From: an uncultured Pseudoteredinibacter sp.
GTDB taxonomy: Bacteria; Pseudomonadota; Gammaproteobacteria; Pseudomonadales; Cellvibrionaceae
DNA length: 64,000 nucleotides
Assembly (NCBI RefSeq): GCF_947502065.1
Contig: NZ_CANMYE010000001.1
Span: 1-64,000 of the forward strand
Direction of reading: 5' to 3'
Both the position numbers and the translations under genes were made by a program. The notes beneath the pieces are model-generated. The model was not told the DNA's origin and searched no databases. It saw only the letters and a list, made by a program, of their open reading frames with translations. Below are positions 25,328-34,154 of the stretch, piece by piece. How positions within the stretch are numbered: position 1 is the first letter of the stretch; every line of letters starts with the position of its first letter.

Positions 25328-28165
25328 ATGATTCAAATATTTGATCCTGTTAAAGATCTAGGTACCCCTAAGCCTATTAGTGACAACTTGATACGCTTGA
25401 CTATCGATGGCAAAGATATTGAGGTGGCTGAGGGTAGTTCAATTATGCGGGCCGCCTTAGAAAACCAATTGTTTATTCCCAAACTGTGCGCCACTGATAG
25501 CTTGGAATCCTATGGCAGTTGCCGTATTTGTGCGGTTGATATCGAGGGCGCGCGAGGTACACCTGCCGCTTGCACTACGCCAGTTGCGGAGGGCATGGTG
25601 GTTAACACCCAGAGCCCTCGCCTTGAAAAGTTACGTCGTAATATTCTGGAGCTTTATATCTCTGATCACCCTCTCGATTGTCTGGCTTGCAGTGCGAACG
25701 GAGAGTGTGAGCTGCAGGATATGGCCGCCGCAGTAGGGCTGCGCGAAGTGCGTTATGGTTTTGAAGGTGAGAACCATCTTCAGGCGGAAAAAGATCAATC
25801 CAACCCTTATTTTGATTTTGAACCCAGTAAGTGCATTGTCTGTAGCCGCTGTGTGCGAGCCTGTGAAGAAACCCAAGGCACCTTTGCTTTGACCTTAAGT
25901 GGGCGAGGCTTTGATTCAAAAGTCAGTGCGGCTGACGATAATATTTTAGCTTCAGATTGTGTCTCTTGTGGTGCCTGTGTGCAAGCATGCCCAACCGCGA
26001 GCCTTATGGAAAAACCATATGCTGAAGGGCAGTTTGGTAATCGAACTGTAAAAACCACTTGTGCTTACTGCGGCGTGGGATGTGGTTTCGAAGTTGATTT
26101 AAATGGTCAGCAGCCCCTACGTATGCGCCCCGATAAAAATAGTCAATCTAATCATGGTCACGCTTGCGTTAAAGGACGATTTGCTTTTGCTTATGTGAAT
26201 CATGCAGATCGAGTTAAGCAACCTCTAATTCGTGACAGTATCGACGAGCCTTGGCGAGAAGTGAACTGGGAGGAGGCTATTGGTTTTGCGGCCAATAAAC
26301 TGAAAGCTGTACAAAAAGATTATGGTCGTGAATCCATTGGCGCGATTACTTCATCGCGTTGTACCAACGAAGAGACCTATCTTGTTCAAAAGCTCGTGCG
26401 AGCGGCCTTTGGAAATAATAATACCGATACTTGCGCTAGGGTTTGTCATTCACCAACCGGTTATGGCTTAAAAACAACACTCGGTGAATCGGCGGGTACT
26501 CAAACTTTTGATTCAGTGTTAAAGGCCGATTTAATTCTAGTGATTGGCGCTAACCCTACCGATGCTCACCCAGTTTTTGGCTCTTTGCTGAGAAAGCGCT
26601 TGCGACAAGGTGCTGATCTTATTGTGGCTGATCCACGAGAAATCGACTTATTGAAAACAGCGCATAGCAAAGCGCCTTTGCACTTGCCTTTATTGCCAGG
26701 CAGTAATGTAGCACTGATCAATGCTTTGGCTTATACCGTAATAGAAGAAGGTTTAGAAGACGAGCTATTTATTGCAGAGCGATGTCAGGACGATAGCTAT
26801 CAAAAATGGCGCGACTTTATTAGTGATGAGCGCCATAGCCCCGAAAATATGGCAAGTTTCACCGGTGTGGACGCGAAGGATATTCGCCAAGCGGCTAGAC
26901 AGTATGCCAAGGCTAAAAACGCCGCTATTTATTATGGCTTAGGTGTGACCGAACACAGCCAGGGCTCCAGCATGGTGATGGGCATTGCTAACTTGGCCTT
27001 GGCCACTGGAAATATTGGCCGAGAAGGTGTGGGTATTAATCCTTTGCGCGGGCAAAATAATGTGCAGGGCTCATGTGATATGGGCTCATTCCCCCATGAG
27101 TATCCAGGTTACCAGCATGTGAGTGATGCTAAAGTGCAGGCCAAGTTTTCAGCGGCTTGGGGCTGCGAATTGGACCCAGAGCCGGGTTTGCGTATACCCA
27201 ATATGTTTGATGCTGCTATCGCGGGCCAGTTTAAAGGCTTGTATTGCCAGGGTGAGGATATTGCACAGTCTGATCCAAACACAAAACATGTGGAAGAAGC
27301 TTTACGTTCTCTAGATTGCCTTATCGTGCAAGATATCTTTATGAATGAAACCTCGCGCTTCGCGCATGTGCTTTTACCAGGTAGTTCTTTTTTGGAAAAA
27401 GATGGCACCTTTACCAATGCCGAGCGCCGCATTAATCGAGTACGTAAAGCGATAGAGTCGCTCGCCGGTAAAGCCGATTGGGAAACCACCATGGCGTTAA
27501 GCAATGCTTTGGGTTACCCAATGAATTATTCACACCCTAGTGAAATCATGGATGAAATTGCCAGCCTAACCCCAAGTTTTGCTGGGCTAAACTATGAGCT
27601 GTTAGAGCAGCAGGGGAGTGTTCAATGGCCCTGTAATGAGCAATACCCGCTGGGCACAGACATTATGCATAGAGACAGCTTCCCCATCGGGAAAGCGCGC
27701 TTTGCGATTACCGAATTTATCCCGACTGAAGAAAAAGTTAATCGGCGCTTTCCCCTTCTATTGACCACGGGGCGTGTGTTAACTCAATACAATGTAGGTG
27801 CACAAACACGTCGAACTCCCAATCAAACTTGGCATGATGAAGATATCTTAGAGTTGCACCCATTCGATGCGGAACAGCGTGGACTAAAAGATGGCGATAG
27901 GGTAATGCTAAGAAGTAGAGTAGGGCAGACTAGCCTAATTGCTAAAGTGTCTGATCGTATGCAAGCCGGAGTGGTGTATACCACTTTTCATCATCCAATA
28001 AGTGGTGCCAATGTGGTAACTACGGAGAATTCCGATTGGGCAACCAATTGCCCAGAGTACAAGGTGACTGCTGTGCAAGTTGAGAAATCAATGTCGGAAA
28101 CTCAGTGGCAAAAAGAACTGCGTCGAGAGAAGGCAGAAGTTCAAGTTGTTAGGGTATTGCAATGA
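25328..28165 (+). CDS. fdsA: NAD-dependent formate dehydrogenase alpha (molybdenum) subunit
   Basis: The 945-residue catalytic subunit oxidises formate to CO2 at a bis-MGD molybdenum site. It has an N-terminal 2Fe-2S domain (Cys54, 65, 68, 82), a His-ligated 4Fe-4S cluster (His114, Cys118, 121, 127), two ferredoxin clusters (Cys169-179 and 211-221) and a fourth at Cys245, 248, 252 and 280. The molybdopterin domain holds Cys373-His374 in RVCHSPTGYGL as the metal ligand, so it is the Cys form, not selenocysteine. The ATG at 25328 directly follows fdsB. The end overlaps fdhD by 4 bases. Confidence 0.95.
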   Translation: MIQIFDPVKDLGTPKPISDNLIRLTIDGKDIEVAEGSSIMRAALENQLFIPKLCATDSLESYGSCRICAVDIEGARGTPAACTTPVAEGMVVNTQSPRLEKLRRNILELYISDHPLDCLACSANGECELQDMAAAVGLREVRYGFEGENHLQAEKDQSNPYFDFEPSKCIVCSRCVRACEETQGTFALTLSGRGFDSKVSAADDNILASDCVSCGACVQACPTASLMEKPYAEGQFGNRTVKTTCAYCGVGCGFEVDLNGQQPLRMRPDKNSQSNHGHACVKGRFAFAYVNHADRVKQPLIRDSIDEPWREVNWEEAIGFAANKLKAVQKDYGRESIGAITSSRCTNEETYLVQKLVRAAFGNNNTDTCARVCHSPTGYGLKTTLGESAGTQTFDSVLKADLILVIGANPTDAHPVFGSLLRKRLRQGADLIVADPREIDLLKTAHSKAPLHLPLLPGSNVALINALAYTVIEEGLEDELFIAERCQDDSYQKWRDFISDERHSPENMASFTGVDAKDIRQAARQYAKAKNAAIYYGLGVTEHSQGSSMVMGIANLALATGNIGREGVGINPLRGQNNVQGSCDMGSFPHEYPGYQHVSDAKVQAKFSAAWGCELDPEPGLRIPNMFDAAIAGQFKGLYCQGEDIAQSDPNTKHVEEALRSLDCLIVQDIFMNETSRFAHVLLPGSSFLEKDGTFTNAERRINRVRKAIESLAGKADWETTMALSNALGYPMNYSHPSEIMDEIASLTPSFAGLNYELLEQQGSVQWPCNEQYPLGTDIMHRDSFPIGKARFAITEFIPTEEKVNRRFPLLLTTGRVLTQYNVGAQTRRTPNQTWHDEDILELHPFDAEQRGLKDGDRVMLRSRVGQTSLIAKVSDRMQAGVVYTTFHHPISGANVVTTENSDWATNCPEYKVTAVQVEKSMSETQWQKELRREKAEVQVVRVLQ

Positions 28166-28956
28166 AGCCCAGCGCTGATATTAAAGGTGTTGTAAGTCGT
28201 CAGACCGTTTTGCAGCCCGCTGCGAAACAAGAAACTGAACTGGTAGCCGAAGAGTGTGCAATCGCTTTGGTGTACAACGGTATTTCACATGCGGTATTGA
28301 TGGCCAGTCCTATTGATTTAAAAGATTTGGCCTTAGGCTTTAGTTTGAGCGAGGCCATTATTGAAAGCCCTAAGCAGTTTTACGGTTGTGAGTTAGAAGA
28401 GCATGCCGAGGGTATAGAGTTACAAATCGCCATTAGCAATCAGGCGATGAGCCGCTTAAAACAGCGCCGGCGTTTTTTGATGGGCACTAGTGGTTGTGGC
28501 CTTTGTGGTATCGATTCTTTGACAAGTATGCAGCGCGATCTTCCTTGCTTGGATAGAAAAAGCGCGCCTTCTAACGAATCTATTGAAAAAGCGTTGATGC
28601 ATTTGAATGCTGCTCAAAGAATACGTCAGGCAACAGGTGCTACCCACTGCGCTGCTGCCTTTGATGAACTAGGGGAATTACTTTTTTTAAGGGAAGATAT
28701 TGGCCGTCACAATGCGCTTGATAAACTGATTGGTGCCCATTTGAGTTTAGAGGCTGACGTTGGTTTTTATTTAGTATCGAGTAGGGCCAGTTATGAAATG
28801 GTGGCAAAAACTGTCAGTGCTGGAGTTTTAAATTTAGTCTGCGTCTCGGCACCGACCAGTATGGCCATCACCACCGCCGAGCAGTCAGGATTAAACTTGA
28901 TTGCCTTTGCCCGCCCAGACCGTTACCGAATTTACTCAGGGTTTAATAGTGAATAA
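28162..28956 (+). CDS. fdhD: formate dehydrogenase sulfurtransferase FdhD
   Basis: The 264-residue product carries the FdhD Cys pair (Cys112, Cys115 in TSGCGLCGIDSL) and the later motif REDIGRHNALDKLIGAHL. FdhD passes sulfur from a desulfurase to the molybdenum cofactor of formate dehydrogenase, needed for activity. It overlaps fdsA by an ATGA and fdsD by 8 bases, placing it between the alpha and delta genes. Confidence 0.95.
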   Translation: MKPSADIKGVVSRQTVLQPAAKQETELVAEECAIALVYNGISHAVLMASPIDLKDLALGFSLSEAIIESPKQFYGCELEEHAEGIELQIAISNQAMSRLKQRRRFLMGTSGCGLCGIDSLTSMQRDLPCLDRKSAPSNESIEKALMHLNAAQRIRQATGATHCAAAFDELGELLFLREDIGRHNALDKLIGAHLSLEADVGFYLVSSRASYEMVAKTVSAGVLNLVCVSAPTSMAITTAEQSGLNLIAFARPDRYRIYSGFNSE

Positions 28957-29158
28957 CGAAAAACTGATAAGTATGGCCAAGCAGATCTCAGCTAATCAGG
29001 CCAGTACAGATCCACAAGATGCCGCAATTCAATTGGCCGAACATATTAATAAGTTCTGGGCCTTGAGCATGCGAAAGGATTTTGTAGAGTCAATTGAGCA
29101 AGCTTCAATAATCGATGGGGTCGATCAAATTGCTTTGGCAGATAAGATTCGGATTTAG
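28949..29158 (+). CDS. fdsD: formate dehydrogenase delta subunit
   Basis: The 69-residue product has the FdsD pattern: KLISMAKQISANQ, a helix with AAIQLAEHINKFWALSMRKDF, and a short tail. FdsD is a small subunit or assembly factor of soluble formate dehydrogenases. The GTG at 28949 is chosen because it starts the conserved helix and overlaps fdhD by 8 bases; CAGGG lies upstream. It is the last gene of the operon. Confidence 0.88.
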   Translation: MNNEKLISMAKQISANQASTDPQDAAIQLAEHINKFWALSMRKDFVESIEQASIIDGVDQIALADKIRI

Positions 29159-29169
29159 CGAGGCAATAC

Positions 29170-29268
29170 TTGTGAGTTTTACCAGCTCAAGTCCCCGGGG
29201 AATACGCAATGCTTTTGTAGAGTTTGGGCGGTAATAACATGGGGAATTAAATGGTACCGGAGGCCGGA
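29170..29268. repeat. direct repeat, copy A (includes 17 nt of a tRNA-Leu 3' end)
   Basis: This 99-bp segment matches 29356-29455 over its length with scattered differences. It ends with the last 17 bases of the tRNA-Leu gene including the CCA, then diverges. It is therefore a partial copy of the tRNA 3' end plus its downstream flank, 187 bp away from the intact one. Confidence 0.8.
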
Positions 29269-29355
29269 ATTAATTGGACTAGCCTAACGGCTATTCCAAC
29301 CCCTTCGGGGCTTCGTCGCTATCGCTCCTCGTTCAAACTTTGCTTTGGGCAAAGT

Positions 29356-29455
29356 TTGTGAACCTTGCCGGCTCAAGTCCCTGGGGAATACGCAATTCTA
29401 TTCTAGAATTTTGGCGGTAATAACATTGGGGAATTAAATGGTACCGGAGGCCGGA
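29356..29455. repeat. direct repeat, copy B (tRNA 3' end and flank)
   Basis: The original 100-bp copy of the repeat at 29170-29268; its last 17 bases are the tRNA-Leu 3' end. The ~87 bp between the copies holds a C/G-rich hairpin (CCCC-TTC-GGGG, 29300-29310) and an AAACTTTGC/GCAAAGTTT hairpin (29335-29357) that could stop tRNA transcription on the minus strand. Confidence 0.8.
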
Positions 29456-29525
29456 CTTGAACCGGCACGCTATCGCTAGCATCGGATTTTGAATCCGACG
29501 TGTCTACCAATTTCACCACTCCGGC
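29439..29525 (-). tRNA. tRNA-Leu (anticodon CAA)
   Basis: The 87-nt gene has acceptor stem GCCGGAG/CTCCGGT (first pair G-U), discriminator A and encoded CCA. The anticodon stem-loop is TCGGA-TTCAAAA-TCCGA with CAA at the anticodon; there is a class II variable arm and a T-arm GCCGGTTCAAGTCCGGC. It reads UUG codons. Its 3' end is duplicated 187 bp downstream. Confidence 0.95.
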
Positions 29526-29720
29526 ACAGAGGGCGAACGCGGGTGCGTTGCTGAAAGAGGGCGTGATTATAACAGTGACTTTTATGCCGTCAAGTATTTA
29601 TTTTAATTGGTTTTTTAAAGTGCTTGCTGCTGTCGTTTGAACTGCTACCATGGCCAGCCCTCTAAGAGCTAGGCGAGCCTTAGGGGCTGTAATCCGGTAG
29701 TCATTCGAGTAGATCAAGTT

Positions 29721-30248
29721 ATGAGCGCCAAGTCGCACCGTTTAAATCGTAAAATTCATTTCTGGGGAGCTATTATTTGCGCTCTACCGGTTTTGATTAT
29801 GATTGGCTCCGGGGTATTGCTGCTGCTTAAGAAGGAAAGTGATTGGATTCAGCCGCCTACGATTAAAGGTAATAAGGGTGAGCCTACTCTGGCCTATGTG
29901 GATATATTGGCTAAGGCTCAAGCTGAACCTTTATTGGAAGTTGAGAGCTGGCAGGATATTAAGCGATTAGACGTTCGCCCTAGTAAGGGAGTGATAAAGC
30001 TGCAGAGCCGCAATGGCTATGAAATGCAGCTGGATCAACAAAGTGGAGAGGTCTTGCATATCGATTTTCGGCGTTCCGATGTAATTGAGGCGATTCATGA
30101 CGGCAGTTTCTTTCATGATGCCGCTAAGTTGGGCTTATTCTTGCCGGCATCGATTATCTTATTTGCCCTTTGGGTAACTGGGATGTATCTCTTTATTATT
30201 ACCTTGCAGGCTAGGGCGCGGAAGCGGCGTCGGATAGGTAAGCAGTAG
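29721..30248 (+). CDS. PepSY-associated membrane protein
   Basis: The 175-residue product has a basic N-terminus (SHRLNRKIHFWGAIICALPV) leading into a first membrane helix, a periplasmic PepSY-like domain (about 50-125: GYEMQLDQQSGEVLHIDFRR) and a second helix at ~140-165 with a basic tail. The arrangement is that of short PepSY_TM proteins found near TonB receptors and ferric or flavin reductases. A TonB-dependent receptor gene is convergent 430 bp away. A role in reduction at the membrane is inferred. Confidence 0.8.
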   Translation: MSAKSHRLNRKIHFWGAIICALPVLIMIGSGVLLLLKKESDWIQPPTIKGNKGEPTLAYVDILAKAQAEPLLEVESWQDIKRLDVRPSKGVIKLQSRNGYEMQLDQQSGEVLHIDFRRSDVIEAIHDGSFFHDAAKLGLFLPASIILFALWVTGMYLFIITLQARARKRRRIGKQ

Positions 30249-30271
30249 CTTAAACATATCGGTTTCGAGTT

Positions 30272-30299
30272 GGGGTCAGAACCCATGGGTTCTGACCCC
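30272..30299. repeat. 28-bp palindromic repeat, copy 2
   Basis: A perfect 28-bp palindrome with arms GGGGTCAGAACCC and GGGTTCTGACCCC around an AT centre. It is the first of three copies spaced 183 and 181 bp; the ~154-bp intervals are themselves similar. Confidence 0.85.
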
Positions 30300-30635
30300 G
30301 TTTGGTAAAAGCGTGGTATTTCGGCGATTGGAGGCTTTCTTAGTTTCCTCCTTCTTTAAGTTCTTTGGGCCAATTTCATCACTGTATTTTGAATGTGGGA
30401 GCTTTGGTCTTGCCGGATAGTCTGGTGGGTGCTTAAGGTTCTCGGCTTCGAAGTGGGGTCAGAACCCTTGGGTTCTGACCCCGTTTGGTAGAAGTGTGGT
30501 GTTTCAGCTGTTGTGGGCTTTCTTAGTTTGTTCTTTCTTTAAGTCTTTTTGGCAGATTTTATAAGTGCATTTTGAGTGTAGGAGCTTTGGTCGTTCCGGA
30601 AGTTTGATGGGGCTTAAGGCTCTTGGCCTCGAAGT
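30300..30635. repeat. two similar ~154-bp spacers between palindromes
   Basis: Segments 30300-30454 and 30483-30635 align along their length: both start GTTTGGTA, share GGCTTTCTTAGTTT, GGAGCTTTGGTC and GGCTTAAGG-like blocks, and end TCGAAGT before the next palindrome. The sequence before copy 2 (ending CGAGT) resembles the end of the unit too. No gene is seen in this 430-bp stretch. Confidence 0.8.
30455..30482. repeat. 28-bp palindromic repeat, copy 3
   Basis: Same element as copies 2 and 4 with a central change (CCTTGG instead of CCATGG), so the arms remain fully complementary over 13 bp. Confidence 0.85.
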
Positions 30636-30663
30636 GGGGTCAGAACCCATGGGTTCTGACCCC
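30636..30663. repeat. 28-bp palindromic repeat, copy 4
   Basis: Perfect 28-bp palindrome identical to copy 2, ending 12 bp before the stop of the minus-strand TonB receptor gene. It is followed by a T-run, so it may serve as a terminator for the plus strand. Confidence 0.85.
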
Positions 30664-30675
30664 GTTTTTTGGGGC

Positions 30676-32775
30676 TTACCAGCTTAGGTCGATACCGATG
30701 CTGATGCCTCGGCCGGGTTCGTTGATGCCGGAGCCGTGGCTGCGGTAGGCTTCGTCGCTGATATTATTTAGATCCAGATACCAATGCCCCTTAGCCTTTA
30801 AAAAAGTCTGGCGGAGTTTATGGCTGCTGCGAAGGTTGATTGTCGTGTAAGCCGCAGTGCCACCCGGTGGAATGCGTTCATCATCCTCCAAATCGGCAGG
30901 GCTTAAGTGATCGGCTTTGGCGCTGTGGCGTATCTCCAATTCTATTTGGTGACCTGGGACTTGCCATTGCACGGCAAGTAATCCGCTTAAGGGCATACTG
31001 CGGCTAAAATATTGATCACTTTCAAAATTTGGCAAGCTTTGTTCGCCCTGCACAAAGCTGCTATTCCCTTTAAGCGACCAGTTTGAGTTTAGGCGCCAGA
31101 GCCAGCTAGCCTCAAAACCATGCATAAATCCACTGGAGCTATTGGCTTTGCTCACCTCTATTAAGCCATCAACTATACGTCCTGTGGGTGTGCTAGTGAT
31201 GTAGTCTTCAATATCCGTGTAAAAGGCATTCAGTTGCCACATTAGGCCGCTATCACTGGCAAGGTTTGACCAACGTAAGGCCGCTTCTGTGGTAAGAAAA
31301 TGTTCAGGGGCTAGATTCAATGCCGCGATTTCTGTTTCGTTACTGCGGCTTTTTCCGAAACGACTTAAATCGGCAATGTTGGGTGCGCGAAAAGCTTGGC
31401 TTATTCCTAACCAGGCTTGCCATGAGCTGCTGATGGGTTGCCACAGCAGTTTTATGCTACTGGAGGTGTTGTTCCAATCTTGATCGTAACTGGCGGCATT
31501 ACCACTGCTCGGATCTTCAAAGCGGCCGATATAGGCGCTAACCCAGGTATAGCGACTGCCCAGTTGCCACTGCCAGTTGTCGCTGATGTCGTAATGCCAT
31601 TGGGCATAAATGCCGCCTTGGCTAAAGCGGCTATCGTCACCAATAGGGCCTTGGATTCTTTCAATAAATGAATTGCCTTGCTGGTCGAGCTCCTTGCGGC
31701 GGCTATCAACAAGATCGCGATAGATATCTAAACCATAGGTAAAACGGTGAGCGCCTAGCTGGCTATGCAGTTGAATATCTAGGCCGCTCATTCGTGAATC
31801 AAAGCTTTCTATGATCCACTCACCATTACTTTTTTGTCGTTCGCCAAACTCTAGCCATTGCTGATTTGACAGTGTGATCTCGGCTCTTTGCAACCAATTT
31901 ATTTCGGGCTTGCCAATAAGTTTTACATAGCCAAAGCGGCGTTGCTGATCTTTACTGCGATGTAAGTCATTGCCAACACTGGTGCCAGCAAAGCTTTTAG
32001 CGAATACTGTTGAGTGTGTGCGCCAAACATCATCCTGTTTAAGGTTTTGGTAAAGCGCTTGTAGCTGCCAGTGGTTATTGAGTTGTTTTAGATATTTAAA
32101 ATCATAGCTTTTTTCTTGGTAGCCGCTGGTAGCTAGTTTGCCTAAATCGGCCGCTTCAATATCGCCAAAATTTTTATAACTAAAGCCCGCTAATAAGCCC
32201 CAGTCTTCACCTCGTCCAATATCCAGTTGAGTGCGGCTGCGTAAACTGTGTTCGGCGCTATTCCAGTGCAGTTGCTGGCCTAAGGTGGCGCTAAACCCAT
32301 CGGCTTTAAAACGGCTTGGCTCTTTGCTGTGTAAATTTAAGGTGCCGCCTATGGCATCGCTGCCATACAGCACAGAGGCGGGGCCATTTATAAGCTCTAA
32401 GCCGGATAAGCTTTGGCCATCTATCAATCCAAAATATTCGCTAGGGCCGTCGCGGTAGACCGAGTTGTTGTAGCGCACCCCATCTATCAAGGCCAGCGTG
32501 CGATAACCCGTAAAGCCACGAATAAACGGCGAGCCATGGCCGTTTGCTGTCTTTTGTACGCTAACACCGGGCAATCCTGCGAGGGATTCTGGCAGGGTGC
32601 GGCTTTGCTTAAGTGATTCCTCACTTACGCTGTAGCTCGCATAGGGCAGATCTTCCAGTAAAGCTTGCTGGCGGGCCGCAGTAACTAACACTTCTTCAAT
32701 AAGTGGCTCAGCGTGGGAAGAACTGGCTGCTATCGCTGCAAGGAGCAGGCTAAGCAGCTGGGGGCGTTGACGCAT
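30676..32775 (-). CDS. TonB-dependent outer-membrane receptor
   Basis: The 699-residue product has a signal peptide (cleavage near residue 22), a TonB-box-like start EEVLVTAARQ, and a plug domain (about 40-160: IRGFTGYRTLALIDGVRYNN and ELINGPASVLYGSDAIGGTL). A ~530-residue beta-barrel ends in Trp (ISIGIDLSW). Size and plug resemble receptors for heme or iron complexes; the ligand is not certain. A Fur box lies 157 bp upstream in the divergent region, so it is probably iron-repressed. Confidence 0.92.
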   Translation of the reverse strand: MRQRPQLLSLLLAAIAASSSHAEPLIEEVLVTAARQQALLEDLPYASYSVSEESLKQSRTLPESLAGLPGVSVQKTANGHGSPFIRGFTGYRTLALIDGVRYNNSVYRDGPSEYFGLIDGQSLSGLELINGPASVLYGSDAIGGTLNLHSKEPSRFKADGFSATLGQQLHWNSAEHSLRSRTQLDIGRGEDWGLLAGFSYKNFGDIEAADLGKLATSGYQEKSYDFKYLKQLNNHWQLQALYQNLKQDDVWRTHSTVFAKSFAGTSVGNDLHRSKDQQRRFGYVKLIGKPEINWLQRAEITLSNQQWLEFGERQKSNGEWIIESFDSRMSGLDIQLHSQLGAHRFTYGLDIYRDLVDSRRKELDQQGNSFIERIQGPIGDDSRFSQGGIYAQWHYDISDNWQWQLGSRYTWVSAYIGRFEDPSSGNAASYDQDWNNTSSSIKLLWQPISSSWQAWLGISQAFRAPNIADLSRFGKSRSNETEIAALNLAPEHFLTTEAALRWSNLASDSGLMWQLNAFYTDIEDYITSTPTGRIVDGLIEVSKANSSSGFMHGFEASWLWRLNSNWSLKGNSSFVQGEQSLPNFESDQYFSRSMPLSGLLAVQWQVPGHQIELEIRHSAKADHLSPADLEDDERIPPGGTAAYTTINLRSSHKLRQTFLKAKGHWYLDLNNISDEAYRSHGSGINEPGRGISIGIDLSW

Positions 32776-32931
32776 AAAACTCTTGTGCTGGTTCGGGGTA
32801 AAAGTCTGAAGCCTGCTATTTTAAAGGCTTCTGGCGAGCGAGGGATATAGCCCTGCTGGCGTTTCGGCCCGGCACTATAACGCTTTGTAGACAAAAGTAC
32901 ATGGATACTAAAATAAATTACAAATGTTATT

Positions 32932-32950
32932 GATATAGATTCTCATTATC
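32932..32950. promoter_or_regulatory. Fur box
   Basis: GATATAGATTCTCATTATC matches 15 of 19 bases of the Fur consensus (GATAATGATAATCATTATC), with the right half perfect. It lies between the TonB receptor gene (start 32775, minus) and the DUF6662 operon (start 33061, plus), so it can control both. Confidence 0.75.
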
Positions 32951-33060
32951 TGTAAGATTCCGCCAAATTCTGCTATGCCCACATAAAAATTAGTGATTAA
33001 AGCCCAAAAAGAGGCTTCAGGCTGGCTCAAAGATTCAATAAATGAGGATTGGAGATCAAT

Positions 33061-34029
33061 ATGAAAATTAAACTGCTAGCAGCTGCGGTTGCTGCTGCGG
33101 TTGTTGCCCCAAGTGCAATGGCTGGCGAAAACCTATGGTTGTACACCAAAGGTACTGACACACGCCCTGAAGGCAGCTTTGAATTCAAAGTGAGTGATAT
33201 TTGGCGTAAAGGCAAAAACTCTGGTAACTACGACTTCCACGATATTCGTCCGGAAATCGAATACGGTATTACCGATAAGTTGAGCTTGAGTGTTGAAGGT
33301 ATGATCTTCCACCACGACTATCGCGTTACCGATTGCATGGGGCCAATGATTGAAACCCAAGGCGGCACTTGCACTGAAGATGAAGAAGGCGTTGAAGATC
33401 CAGGCCCTGGTTTTAAAGACACTCAGTTTGGCGGCTATGAGATTGGTTTGAAGTACAACATCCTAAGCCCATACAAAGACGACTTTGGTTTGTCTTTGGG
33501 AGTGGGTTACGAGCGTCGTGACAAGTACCGTCTAGACGGTGCGGATATTGATCAGGACTCTTTCACTTTTACCACTTTCTTACAGAAAGACTTTTTGGAT
33601 GATACTTTAGTTTTTGCATTGAATGTAAAAACTGAATTTGAACGTCGTAAGTCTCCTGGCGTTTTGGAAGAAGAAATTGCTGTTGATGCATCGGCTGCAG
33701 TTTCTTACCGTGTTGCGCCTAATTGGTTTGTTGGTTTGGAATTTCGTCACCAGTCTGACTATCTAAACCCAGAAGAAGAAGGTGAATTCGATCCGACTTT
33801 GAAGCGTTCTAGCTTTGATTTGAGCGATTTCCGCATTGGTACTCAGCACCAAAACGGTAACTACTTTGGCCCAACTATTCACTACGCTCAGCAGAAGTGG
33901 TGGGTAACAGCTGGTGCATTGTGGCAAGTTGCTGGTGGTGGCTCTTGGCACTCATTCAGCAATAACAACCGTAACTGGGATGAGCACGAGAAGGTGCACA
34001 TCGGCTTTATTTACGGTTACGAATTCTAA
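33061..34029 (+). CDS. DUF6662 family protein, predicted outer-membrane beta-barrel
   Basis: The 322-residue product has a signal peptide (MKIKLLAAAVAAAVVAPSAMA) and a mature chain of alternating beta-strands with many aromatic residues, ending GFIYGYEF with a C-terminal Phe as in outer-membrane proteins. Family DUF6662 has no known function. GGAG 6 bases before the ATG at 33061 decides the start over a TTG at 33049. First gene of a Fur-box operon with an FMN-binding protein and ApbE, so a part in extracytoplasmic redox or iron handling is inferred. Confidence 0.8.
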   Translation: MKIKLLAAAVAAAVVAPSAMAGENLWLYTKGTDTRPEGSFEFKVSDIWRKGKNSGNYDFHDIRPEIEYGITDKLSLSVEGMIFHHDYRVTDCMGPMIETQGGTCTEDEEGVEDPGPGFKDTQFGGYEIGLKYNILSPYKDDFGLSLGVGYERRDKYRLDGADIDQDSFTFTTFLQKDFLDDTLVFALNVKTEFERRKSPGVLEEEIAVDASAAVSYRVAPNWFVGLEFRHQSDYLNPEEEGEFDPTLKRSSFDLSDFRIGTQHQNGNYFGPTIHYAQQKWWVTAGALWQVAGGGSWHSFSNNNRNWDEHEKVHIGFIYGYEF

Positions 34030-34154
34030 GTTTCCCCTCAATGATGCTTAGTTTGAGCAGCTTTTTAATCAATTAGAAAGCGGCTTTGCTTTTGGGGCTG
34101 TCGGCCCCATTAGTGTTTTATATTCTCTTATTTTATTTTCTTAGAGAGGTTCTT

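Noticed and set aside
25328..28165. Possible selenocysteine in the formate dehydrogenase
   Set aside because: The catalytic position reads TGT (Cys373) with no in-frame TGA.
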